Position numbers and translations under genes: made by a program. A stretch of 64,000 bases of DNA from Takakia lepidozioides (Eukaryota > Streptophyta > Takakiopsida > Takakiales > Takakiaceae). Position 1 is the first letter of the stretch; every line of letters starts with the position of its first letter. The notes below the pieces were generated by a model. The model made no database searches and had not been told where the DNA came from. It saw only the letters and a list, made by a program, of their open reading frames with translations. The stretch covers positions 41,211,053 through 41,275,052 of the forward strand of contig CM060732.1 in NCBI GenBank assembly GCA_030704615.1. The letters run 5' to 3'. Of the stretch, positions 10,480 to 21,183 are shown in pieces.

Positions 10480-10912
10480 CGTGATCGTCAGCTTTGGCGA
10501 TCTCTAATTTTTTGAAAGAAAAAAATATAAAAAAATCGAGACTGTCAGCTCTGGCAGTCCCGATTTTTAAGAAGATTTAATAAATTCAAGACGGCCAGCT
10601 CTAGCAGTCTCAAATTTTAAGAAGATTAATAAATTTAGGGCCGTCAACTCAGATGATATCGACTTTCAATAAGAAATTTTAATAAATCGGAACCGCCACC
10701 TCTGGTAGTATTGATTTTAATTTAAAATAAATATATAAAAACCGTTAGCTCTGAATACTGATGGTCTCGATTCATTAAATGTTTTCTTAAAAATCGGGAC
10801 CATCAGAGTTGACGATCCCAAATTTATTAAATAAAGATGGGGTATGCCAACATTAACAATTTCAAATTAAGTTACATATTTCAAAATTTTATAGAACCGC
10901 TAGCACTGGCGG
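10480..10912. repeat. hairpin-unit array, cluster 3
   Basis: About eight degenerate palindromic units occur, for example GACTGTCAGCTCTGGCAGTC near 10530-10552 and GAACCGCTAGCACTGGCGGTC near 10892-10912. Spacers of about 25-35 bp are rich in ATTTTTAAGAAGATT-like sequence. They are the same family as clusters 1 and 2 but more degraded. Confidence 0.7.
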
Positions 10913-12833
10913 TCCGAATTTTATTTAAATAAAATCTGAAAAAATATATCAACCTAATTAGATTTAATCAAATTTTTGAAATATATATATTGTCTATCTA
11001 GCTGACATTGTTTTTTTTTTTTTTTTTTTTTTGGCCACAATGCTTATTTTATCATATTTTTAGCTTATGCGACATCTTTCTTTTATCTCCTATATGTTTT
11101 TGCTTATTTTTATATAAGATTGGCATGACACAGGCCCACATCAACATCAGATCTGACGTGACTTAGTGTAACCTGATGTCACGTTAGTGTGCAACCTTAC
11201 AAATTGGAATCCCCCATTGTAATTATGACATGTCGGTAGAGAAATGTCATACTTTATTATTTATTATATTTTTACATACAAAGGAACTTCCTCAAATCTT
11301 GAAATTGATAATACGCAGTGTCACTGTAAAGTTGATTTGTCCAGGAAAAATTAGGAAGATTTTGCACATTCTTGGTCAAATCAAATTTTCAAGTATAATT
11401 TGGTATAGACTTACAAAATCAAAATTTTATTTTATTTCATAATATTTGCATTGCAATGGTGAAATCTTGTCACCACCTAGATGATAATCTTAGGGAAGAT
11501 ATAGTGCAGTCCAATGCATGTGGATGAACCGCAGTAGAAAATTACATCCATTTTTGTCACGGTATATATCATTTTGGCTCGAATACTAGAAACCATATGT
11601 CGTTGCTTAAGGGTTACATAAGCAAAGATAAGGGTTGGATGATAAAACGAGAATAAAACTGGATCCTAATTAGAGTAGAAAGAGATAACAAGGGATCAGA
11701 TCCTAGACGGGAGATTACACAAAATAAAACATAATTCAATGTATGCACATGAAATATTGAGAGGACAAAGAGTGCATTTGTACGACCTTTTAGAAAAACG
11801 ACTAGCGACCAAAGGGATATGGTAGTCTACAAAAGAATGACCCTGAGGCCATGAAAAACCATGACAGAGAAAACCATGACAGTTCTTTTAATCAGTTATT
11901 GAAATGAGGTGTGTTAAATGAGCTTACTAAATAAGTGGCTTGTTGTGTAATCATGATGAGATACGTTAATACAGTTAATACAGTTTACTCAGTTTATATT
12001 TTAATTGAAGTATCTAGGTACGAAAAATCATAAATAATATTATATAAATCTATCATAAATATGAATAAAAACTCAATAATATCTGATAGATTATATAATG
12101 TAATTTTATAAAATTAATCTTAGTTGATATAAATAATATTAAGATGGTGTGTAACTTGATGGATTTAAATGGATTTGAAAGGACTTGAGTTTTGGGAAAA
12201 ACTTAAGGTTTTGAAAAAAAAAAAACTCGTAGATATTAGTGCACCAACCCATATTAGTGCTTTGATGAGCAACGAAACCGCTCTTGGGATCGATTCCACA
12301 CAACAGCAGTAAAATATATTTTTGGGATAAATTATATTATAAATTATCAAAAGAGGTAATAATTTTTTTTGATAAAAGCTTAATCAAAATAGGGATATTC
12401 AGTGGAGGTTGTATTTCGAAAAAGTTATAACATAGATTGATATCTTTTTTACAGTAATTTATAGTCTCATCCTTAGGGACGAGACAATAAATTGACTTCA
12501 ATGATTTGAAAGATAATACAATAGAATCGAGACGTAATCTCAATATCATATATGAGGTTAGAAGATATGATGTTTTAAACCATGATATAATATTACTTAA
12601 TACAATCTTATTACATATACATGTGCAACTGTTAGGGCTTTGGAGATAGATCTAGTACTACGATATTGTCATACATTGATGTTTGTGTGAAGAGATTTCT
12701 AGAGGATATAATTAGGAAAATCCGGATCAATTGTTTATTTCAAGGTAAGTTTTACTACCGACATCAGTCCCTGACAAATGTAAGTTTTATCCCCTTATGT
12801 TCCGCTCAAACTGGGCACCGGGTCAATGACCAA
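10913..12833. other. AT-rich interval with poly-T tract, no gene
   Basis: A run of 22 T lies at 11011-11032. It could be the reverse complement of a retroposon tail, but no retroposon body was recognised beside it. The remaining sequence has only short, compositionally random frames. Confidence 0.4.
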
Positions 12834-13240
12834 CCATCAGCAACTTATCATTAGTTTGTAACGTCATGCAAACTACACACAGCTCACTCCCGCTCCAAGC
12901 AATGTTGAGCAACAACTTACCACTTAGTCTATCAGCAACTTAGAACTAGCTTCTGACGTCCTGACAACATTAGCTCCAGCAAACTGCACACAACTCACTC
13001 CCACTTCAAGCAGTATTGAACAACAACTTACCACTCAATCCATTAGCAACGTACCACTAGCTTCTAAAGTCCTAATAACGTCAGCTCGAGCAATCTGCAT
13101 ACAGCTCACTCCCTTTCCAGACAGTGTTAAGCAACAACTTATCACTTAGTCCATCAGCAACTTACCACTAGCTTCTGAAATCTTGACAACGAACTTAGCT
13201 GCAGCAAACTGCACACAGGCTCCCCCGCTCTACACAGTTA
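12834..13240 (+). repeat. tandem repeat, ~111-bp unit, about 3.7 copies
   Basis: The phrase CAACTTACCACTAGCTTCTG recurs with variants at 12841, 12936, 13047 and 13158. The two later spacings are exactly 111 bp and the first is 95 bp because of an internal deletion. Each unit also carries AACTGCACACAGCTCACTCC and AGCAACAACTTACCACTTAG blocks. Copies differ by about 10-15%. No open frame runs through the array. Confidence 0.8.
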
Positions 13241-13399
13241 GGTTTGCGTCATCTGGAATGAAGTAAAAAAAATCATACATAATTAGTTGTTATATACATA
13301 TGAATTTTTTCTCTGCCATTTATTTCACTTTAGGGCTTCGTTCCCATTTTTAATTATTTTAAATTTATTTATTTTAAAAAATAAATAAATAAAAAACTA

Positions 13400-13570
13400 C
13401 AGAACAAGGTTGTTGTCTGGTAGTAATTCACTAGTGTATTAACCTGCGGGTCTGAGGTTTAAACCCTTGTCATCTGTCCTCTTTGCCTTCGGGTTGGGCT
13501 CTACTATGATGCCTCCATAGTTCTGTTGGTGTTTCCTCATAAAAGAAAAAAATAAAAAATAAAATAAAAA
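13400..13570 (+). mobile_element. tRNA-derived SINE-like element
   Basis: A box-B-like GAGGTTTAAACCC lies at about 13452. It is followed by TGCCTTCGGGTTGGGCTC (about 13485) and GATGCCTCCATAG (about 13509), then an A-rich tail (AAAAGAAAAAAATAAAAAAT). The part from TGCCTTCGGG to the tail recurs in reverse orientation at 32390-32545. A polymerase-III-type box B, an A-rich tail and dispersion suggest a SINE. The box A match is poor. Confidence 0.5.
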
Positions 13571-13944
13571 TGTCATGTTAGCATAAAAGTCTCCCCTCCC
13601 AAGTGGCAAGAAAGAAGCTTTTCAAAAACTAGTAGATCACTTTAGGTTCGCACATAGTACGTCTACAGTTCTACGTATTTAGTAGAACTGTATTAACTAT
13701 ACATGACATAACTAATAGTTACGTTTTTCCATACAGAATATTGTAGTCACTCCAAACTTAATTACTATGTCTACATACACGTCTAACTAGAAGTTGTATG
13801 TTTTTTCTTAAGACTTGACGGAAGATGATACAAACCTAAATTTTGCCATCATTATCCATTGTGTACGTATTATCTAGCCCACCCAACTCCACGGTGCAGC
13901 CCTCGTCATACAATGTGATATGACCAAGTCTTATCTTGGCCAGT
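13571..13944. other. intergenic, nothing recognised
   Basis: AT-rich sequence with no supported gene or repeat. Confidence 0.35.
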
Positions 13945-14203
13945 TGTAACACCCAAAGATTAGGATCTACACAAACTATCATTGAAGTGCGTCTAAATTT
14001 TTTTCTCAAACAACTCGATGCTTCTAGGCTTTCATTGTACGTTTATATACCCCCATAATATAACAATTTTAAATATTTGACTTGAAAGTATTTGAGAAAG
14101 TCATGTTGTGGAGAATATGTCAAATTCATGAAGGTTGTATTTTAAAAACTTCTAGGGAAATTTCCTCCTCCATCTAGAACCTTCTAAATTTTACTTTGTT
14201 ACA
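13945..14203 (+). repeat. solo LTR-like sequence, related to 8170-8514
   Basis: It begins TGTAACACCC and ends TTTGTTACA, which are canonical plant LTR-type termini, and it aligns with 8170-8514. The 5 bases on each side do not match, so no target-site duplication is seen. It could be the 3' LTR belonging to copy B, or a solo LTR. Confidence 0.5.
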
Positions 14204-16137
14204 CCGGCATATAACTCCATCTTGAAAATAATGAATAACTTCAATTCTGGAAGTGACATGAGAACATACAGAGAGTGCTCTCTGCAACAACTCGACAACA
14301 AGTGTTATATAGAATGCACGATGCACAGCAAGCCTCGACAGCAACTGTATCGCTCTAATCAAGAATACATCTGCCACAGCCTAATTTGGTACATATCACC
14401 GAGATACGTTATGGAAACTGAGCCACATAAATATTTAATGCGACAACATGACTCAAATTCACAATATATATATTTTTTAAATTAATACATGCAACAACAT
14501 GGCTCCAAGTCACATTTGTTTTTTAAAACTTAAATCAAACATTGTCAATGTCATGTATACCCCACTAGTGGATTATGATATGATGTTTTGCAAATACGTC
14601 AGTGTCACGTCACGTCTTAAGCCGACTATACGTTGTGTAATATTTTTTATTTTTTTACTTTCACGCGATCAAATTTATTTCATTGTTGAAGTGACGACCT
14701 ATGTATACTACACACATAATTTTGTTTTTTGATATTTTATTTCTTGAAAAATAAATTTTGGACAATGGTTGAACATCCGGTTTCGGGCCACCACAAGGCG
14801 ACATGACCATACGTTTATTTATTTATTTTTATTTGGGCGACGGTGGCCATACCAATTTGGTTCTATTTCCTATTTTTTAGTGGTTCAGGCGATGCACGAG
14901 CAACCGTAAGACGACGATGACTATATATTATATTTATTTGATGTTACAAAAATTAATGGTCCAAAACATGGTTCCACTAATTTCAAATTGTGTTTTCATG
15001 TATGGCACTCATGTTTTTTTCCCTAATTTATGTAAAAACGAACAAATTTTAGGGCGTAGTCAGATTTGATCTTAGAATTTCTTTACAACCCAAGATCAGT
15101 GATCTATACCATCAAGTCCATGGCAATCATTGAATATTATACCATTCTAAAATCTATATATTATAAGTTTTAGTCCACTAATTTCAAAATCTGTTTTCAT
15201 GTATGGTACTCATATTTTTTTTTTGGATGGCCAATGCTTACTTGACATGCTACAATGTTGCTCAATCCATTTGAAATAATTTCTCACTGATTTAGTCTTA
15301 TTCTAAGTTTAAGGTACCCCTTGATTAATGATATATCGGATTTGGGTGTTTTCCGGTTTAGGTGTTTACTGTTGTAGGTATTTTTGGGTGTAGGAGTTTA
15401 TTGGTGCAGGTATTTATTGGAGTAGGTGTTATATAGAGAAGGTGTTATGTGGAGAAGGTGTCAACAGGGAGTTGATTGTTTTTTGACACTGATAATTTTT
15501 TATTTATTTTTTAATTCAGAAAAAATACCTCCAGGTAGGGATCCTTGGGGGAATCCAGAGATACCATTGGCACCTCCAATGGAACGTGGGAACTCCCTGA
15601 GAACCAGCCTAGAAGCCGGGAATGCCCGGGAACCGTTCCCCGGAGCGGGGAAGCGGAGCCCCCTTGGATGGATGAAAGTCAATTGGGAAGATTATCGTTC
15701 TGCTTTGCATCCGTTAGTCCATAACTTGTTTGCTTAAAATCTAAAATACTCAAGTGGTGGGTCCCGGCCTTGCTCCACCTTATTTATATTAAATTAATGC
15801 ATGAGGGTGCGTTCTCTCTTTGGAAAGAACCATCTTCTACCTCTAGCTCTGACACCATTGGTCACTGTAGCCTATATTATAGGCTAGTGTAGTTTGTGCC
15901 CTCGTTGTCTCGGTGTGTACCTCGGGACCTAACTATCCCCTAAGCCTTTGCTATGGCTTAAACAAAAGGTTCCTCCAAGGGCTACCTTCCCCCAAAAACT
16001 CAAATTTTTCCTACTATACATCCCTATATATAAGCTAAAGACCCTTAAGAGGGGTATAAATTAAAAGCAATAGTGAAGGGTAAGGAGACCCTCCTTAAAA
16101 TGTGGCGGCAGCCCCTCTACTGCTGCTTTTTGAGCCC
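14204..16137. other. intergenic with GT-rich minisatellite-like stretch
   Basis: No gene is supported. At about 15340-15475 a degenerate repeat of GGTGTAGGTATTTATTGG-like units occurs. The 103-residue plus frame at 15426-15737 overlaps this stretch and a palindromic GC-rich block and has no recognisable motif. Around 16030-16070 a TATATATAAG sequence resembles a TATA box, but no associated gene is seen. Confidence 0.4.
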
Positions 16138-16558
16138 TGTCATGGTTTTAGTCATGGTTATCTAGAATTACCTACTTCTAGTTAAGTAAAACATTTTAGA
16201 TATTTATATTTATATTTTGTGTGTTGGGACTTCATTTGGTCTCACATGCCAAGTGAGGTGTCGAGCCTCACTTGAGACATGGAGATAGGTTTTCCCCTTG
16301 TGAGTGTTGAGGAGGCTCATCTTCTTGTAGTTGAGCCTCCATGAGTTTCTCTCACCTCCATAGCTCTAGGTATTGAGAGGGAGTGTGTTGAGGGCTTTGT
16401 AGGGTGGATTCCTTTAGCAAAGGTGCCATTGGCTTGACTTAGTTTATGTGATAGAGTGGATTTCACTTGGAAGGACTAGGGCTTGTTCTTCATGTGATTG
16501 CTTCATGCTTTGAGAGATTTCATTGTCTTCTACTTCTCTCATTTCTCATCTCTTATCA
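16138..16558 (+). repeat. 421-bp terminal direct repeat X, upstream copy
   Basis: It starts TGTCATGGTTTTAGTCATGG and ends CATCTCTTATCA, so it has TG...CA ends like an LTR. It contains two potential hairpins: AAGTGAGG/CCTCACTT (about 16249-16272) and GGAGGCTCA/TGAGCCTCC (about 16310-16342). An AT-rich TATTTATATTTATATTTT (about 16200) could serve as a TATA element. The downstream copy is at 26537-26957 with 9 substitutions and no length change. The flanking 5-mers of the two copies do not match. Confidence 0.85.
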
Positions 16559-17867
16559 CTACAAGAAGATCACCTTATGCTTGTGAGTGCGGAGTGTAAG
16601 GATTAGTTTTGCACTTGTATTTTAAAGAGGTTGAGAGCTAGGAGAATTTAGCTCTTGTATCACAAGGCTTGCAAGGGGTTGCAAGGAAAGGTGCTCGAGT
16701 ATTGCATGCACCAAGGAGTTGGAGAGCTTGAGAAGAAAGCTCTTGAGTCACAAGATTTTGCAAGGATTGTAAGGATGAAGTCTTATGTGTGTGGAAGCAT
16801 AGATTCTAGGGTTTGAGAATCCTTTGTATGCATTATGGAGTCGATGGTGTGCGCCATGGCTTGTGGAGAGTGACTAAAGGCTTGGTGCTCATTTCACTAT
16901 CAAGCTAGGGTTAAGCAAGTTCAAAGTGTGGATGTTGTGGAAGAGAAGCCAAGGAGCTATATATGCTTGGGCTTGAAGACAACAAGGGCAAGCACTTGGA
17001 GAGCACTAAGAAGCTCAAGAGGTTTTGAAAGGGAGCATGTGAAGAAATCTTCCAATCATGGTGGTGTGGAGCCAAGCTTAGGGTGCCATTGGAAGGGCTT
17101 GGAGAACATGTGTGGGAAATCCTTGAAGGAAAATCATCATTCAATGTATGCATAGCTTCACCCTAACTATGTAATGTGACAAGAGGGGGAGGCAATACTT
17201 GGCTATTCATGCTCTTGGTAGTGCGAGCTTTGTGGTGGATAGTTGACCAAGCAAGTGGTGCATGTGTGGAGCATGCTCGCTTGAGTTTGTAAGTTCAAGT
17301 TTGAGAAGGGGAGCTCTTGAACTAGCAAGAGGTGAAGGCCTTTGAGATCCATTTGTGTGTGAAGTGGAGAGGTGTTGATTCATGTTATGATGAAGGAGAG
17401 CAACACATAGGCCAAGAGGTCATGAAACATGCATTCAAATGACCACGGGGAGCACATGTATGATGGATTGGTGCAAGACCCCAAATGAGGCATATGGCGT
17501 GAGAGTGGGATCCAAGGCGGATTGCTTGGGAGCATTATTGTAAGTGACAAGCATTGCTCCTACACAATGAGATAATCTGTGTTGATTTGGAGCAATTGTC
17601 AAGTGATGAGGAGACAAATGCATGATTGCTCGGCAATGGAGATATGGTAGTTTGCAATCAAATCCCAAGGACTAGAAGGGGGATTGATTTGGTAGACAAT
17701 GACTTGCAAGTTGAGTTGGACCACTCTTGGTTGCACATTGGGGTGGAAGAGAGCAAGAAGATGCCTCTTATGACCACCTAGAGACTATATTTTTGCTTGA
17801 GTAGAAGCATAGAAGTCAAGGACTTGCATTCTAGCTCTTCATTACAAACCCTAATAGTCTATGCTCA
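16559..17867 (+). other. long noncoding leader between X and gag region
   Basis: About 1.3 kb is rich in short G/A-rich phrases (GCTTGAGAAGAAAGCTCTTG-like) without a coding frame of note. Plus-frame 16928-17155 and its minus counterpart have no recognisable domain. By position it would be LTR remainder or untranslated leader of the retroelement. No standard tRNA primer-binding site was recognised after X. Confidence 0.4.
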
Positions 17868-18165
17868 GACTATACCTCTGTTAGTATACCAAACAGGAGC
17901 TTGTCCCTTTGACTATACCTCTGTTGAGGTATCACCATATGTGAACCCTAATGTGAGACTATACCTCTGTTAGTATACCAAACAGGAGCTTGTCCATTTT
18001 ACTATACCTCTATTGAGGTATCACCATATGTGAACCCTAATCAGCTCAGACTATACCTCTGTTAGTATACCAAACAGAACCCTCATTTTCAGACTATACC
18101 TCTGTAAAGGTATCATCAACATAAGGGACCCTAGCAACCTCAGACTATACCTCTGTTAAGGTATC
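17868..18165 (+). repeat. seven-copy hairpin repeat (GACTATACCTCTG)
   Basis: GACTATACCTCTG or a near match starts at 17868, 17911, 17957, 18000, 18049, 18092 and 18143, giving spacings of 43, 46, 43, 49, 43 and 51. Two unit types alternate: A (continuing TTAGTATACCAAACAG) and B (continuing TTGAGGTATCACC). The B units form stem-loops, ATACCTC/GAGGTAT with a 4-base loop. Two later copies have ATACCT/AGGTAT. The array sits immediately outside the 3' end of the minus-strand gag-protease gene and would be in the leader if that gene were re-inverted. Confidence 0.85.
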
Positions 18166-20886
18166 AACAGTGAAAGGACTTAGTGAAATTTAAGGGCCTT
18201 TGGAGGATTATTTGGAAGATATTTGAGGGCCCTTGGATTACCAGCAACTCTCCAGGCCAACTAACTGCAGCTGTAAAGGCGGCTAGTGTTGGCATCTTGC
18301 CCCGCTGGGCAGCCGCAATACCCCCAATGAATGTCACAGGGAGCTGTGCACGACGACCATCCCCTGACTGCCATCCAGGCCTGTAGGATGCTGACTCCTC
18401 CCAAAAGTCCAGGGTGAAGCCCATGGGATATAACACTGCCCCACCAACAAGGACATCGTAAGAAACCGCGTCTGTCACAATGTCCTTGGCTCGCATCACT
18501 GAGCAGGATGATCTGGTTGTAGTCCAATGGCCAACTCACGCCGTGTCATGCCCCGAGCCTGCTCTGATCCTCCCAGAGATGTCTGTATCTGGAAAGGACA
18601 AGGCTCCATATCCGCCTCCATGAGGCCCAAACCTGCAATAGCAGCTCTGCCCAACATCAGTGGCTGAGCTTCCGAGTCCAACAAGACCCACAATGGCCAG
18701 TACTTCTTGCCTGCCGGTCCACTCAAAGTGAAAATGTCTCCCTGGTTATCTAACAAGACAACTCCAGGTGTCACCATGGCGCGCTCAAAGGCTGGCCTAG
18801 CTGGCAGCTCCGTCAACCTGGCAGCTGCAGCTTGCCATGACGCAGCCGTGGCAGTCTTGACCCTCAAATCCGAGGATCCTTCTGCCACTACACCTTTCAG
18901 TAACTCCGCAGAAGATGAAGTGACATCCCCACTCTCGTAGAGTGTTGCTGCTAATCTGAACACTGCAGCTGGTCTTATCCCCGGCGTCGCAATCATGGTT
19001 GCCGAGAACAATGGGGCTTGACACACAGAGGTGGCTGCCCCCAATAACACACCGGCTGCACTAGCCTTGGTAGCAGGTGTCAGTGCTACACGTGTAGCTC
19101 TCCCCAATGGCATAGTAACCTCCGCCTCGGTAACAGTCGGGCGAGAACTAGGTGCCATGGATGGCTTCGACACTGTCTCCGCCAATGTGAATGACTGAGG
19201 AAGCCTCGCCTGACGGCTTGCCTCCCCACGTTGTGGATCCAATTCCACCTCTGCACCTCGTGGCTCAGGAACTTGTGCTGCTCCTCGAGTCACGGCTGCA
19301 GCAGACTCCACCTGCACTAGTGGTAGTGCTGCTCCGCACATGAATTCCATGTCTCCCATATCTCCTCCCTCAGGAGCAGGAGGTGGACCATCCCGCCTGG
19401 GAGCCGGTACCACCTGAGCTGTAGCCATGGCAGCGAGCCTCTGCTCTAGCTGCTGAAGCCGGTTGGCCATGTCTTGGTCAACACCCTGACCTCCGCGTCC
19501 TTGGCCATGTTGAGCTTGCCCTTGGCCTACACCTCGTGCCCGACCACCTTGTCCTCTCTGGGCTGGTCCACCTCGCCCCCGGCCACCATTTTTCCCTTGG
19601 AACTGGCCTGGGCGCAACTCAGGGTGCAAGTCATAACACTGGGCATCTCCATGCCCATACTTGCCACAATGCCCACACTGCAACTGTGCAGGCTGTGCTT
19701 GTGCCGGCCTTCTGCCACTCTCTGGGCAATCTCTCTTGACATGGGGTCCTCCACATGTCCAACATATCACCCCTGGTTGTTGTTGGCCTGCAAAAGATGC
19801 CACGGGCCTTTGCACCTGAGGTCCCATGTAAGCTCCATGGAACTTGGGTTGGGCAACCTTGCCCCCCTGACCACGTTGGGCAGTCCCTTGTACCTGTTGG
19901 CTGGCAGCTGCACCTCGTGCAGGCATGTCCTTGCCAAATCCAATGGTAACAACTCGCTCCTCCACCATGTTGAGCTCAATCCGCTCAGCCAGTAGAAACA
20001 CATCCGCTAATGTGGGTTGGGCCGCTTGTAACAGGGTTGCATCCCGCACCCTTCTCTTGAGCTCCTTGTCCAAAATTCCATACTAGAACTGGACTGCCTG
20101 AGCTTCAGTAACCCCTTGGGTCACACTTATCAAGCGCCTCATACGAGTGTAGGCCTCTCGCAAGCTCTCACTGGATTTGCGCTGGAAGTCTTGCAAACTT
20201 CGCAGCTTCTCTGTCCGTACACCTTGGTAGTTCCTCCGCAAGTTCTTCCACTACTAGTTCTTCCAGTTGAATCTAGGCACATGTGTTGTAATTGTGGCAG
20301 GAGGAGTAGTAGCACCTTTTGAACTGGTACCACCTGCAGAAGTGTCGGCACTACTTGTTCCACTACTAGTGCTTGTAGTTGGAGATGTTTGTGTAGCTGC
20401 TGGTGTCACCGCTGCCCTTGTGCCTCTAGTGATTGAGACATAGTTAGGTGACCAATACTCTCGCCACTCCTCAATCTCCACCGCATGTCCCCGCCTAAAT
20501 TCATGGTAATCATCCATGGGCGGCCCCTCAAGGTGCTGGAATAGCCCCTTCCACGCCATAAAGGGCGTAAACAGTTGTGGATTGCGCATTTGCTGCAAAT
20601 CACACCAACTGTCAAACTCTTGTATAAAGTCATCAAGCTCGATGGTGTTCACAGCTCCAGAGTACCTACGTGGCCCCTTGGTAGCTCCATACATCTCCTC
20701 CATCGTGTCCCACAACAATGACACGGTAATGACTTGCACCCTCGGCGAGAATCCTCCTGACTCCAAGTCTGAACCTTCCTCAGAAGACACTGAAGGTGAA
20801 AGTGGCCTAAACCGCACACCTTGTCTTGTGTACCCACTAGTATCGCTGGTGCTTGTACCGGCACTCCCCTCAGCAGCTGGTGGCAC
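18164..20886 (-). pseudogene. gag-protease of the DNMT-type retroelement, inverted relative to pol
   Basis: Minus-strand frames 20886-20254 (210 aa) and 20073-18496 (525 aa) are one gag. They are joined by a readable segment (NLRRNYQGVRTEKLRSLQDF, RKSSESLREAYTRMRRL) that contains TAG TAG at 20256-20251 and TAG at 20085-20083, probably all former Trp codons. Two zinc knuckles follow: CWTCGGPHVKRDC (CX2CX3HX4C) and CGHCGKYGHGDAQC (CX2CX4HX4C), then a Gly/Gln/Arg-rich region. The C-terminal part is an aspartic protease: LWVLLDSEAQPLMLG, where the catalytic DSG reads DSE. After a one-base frameshift at about 18496 comes YDVLVGGAVLYPMGFTLDFW and YRPGWQSGDGRRAQLPV. Gag would form the particle and the protease would mature it. 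Both are inactivated here. Confidence 0.9.
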
Positions 20887-21183
20887 CTCCGTGATGAAAA
20901 CTCACAACCCAACCGGTTGTCAACCTGTCTCTAATCCCCACTTTCTACAAGGTAACCGGGTAAAGAACTTGTTGCAGCTACTGGTTCAAGCAGGAATAAA
21001 TAGGTTTCTAATGTAGATCTGTACCTGCACCTGCATCCACCGCAAACACTCCTATGGTCTGCTGGTCATCAACCCAGCCTCACCATAGAAGAAACACTAG
21101 TGGTCTTGCTGGTCATCACTCCAGCCTCACCACCGACAACATACTCTAGGATTGGCCGGTGATCAAATCCGGACCAACCTCCT
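20887..21183. other. head-to-head gap between gag and methyltransferase-pol
   Basis: This is the divergent junction, only about 300 bp. It contains a short direct duplication (TGGTCTGCTGGTCATCA at about 21056 and TGGTCTTGCTGGTCATCA at about 21101, each followed by CAGCCTCACCA). No TATA box is obvious. If the arrangement is an inversion, one breakpoint lies here. Confidence 0.5.

Noticed and set aside
17868-18165. CRISPR-like regular repeats
   Set aside because: Spacing and repeat length look superficially regular, but the spacers are themselves repeated (A and B units), there are no cas genes, and the context is a eukaryotic retroelement.
19474-19995. 173-residue plus-strand frame inside the gag region
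   Set aside because: It is antisense to a clear gag with zinc knuckles; its Leu/Pro/Ser-rich composition is the mirror of gag codons.
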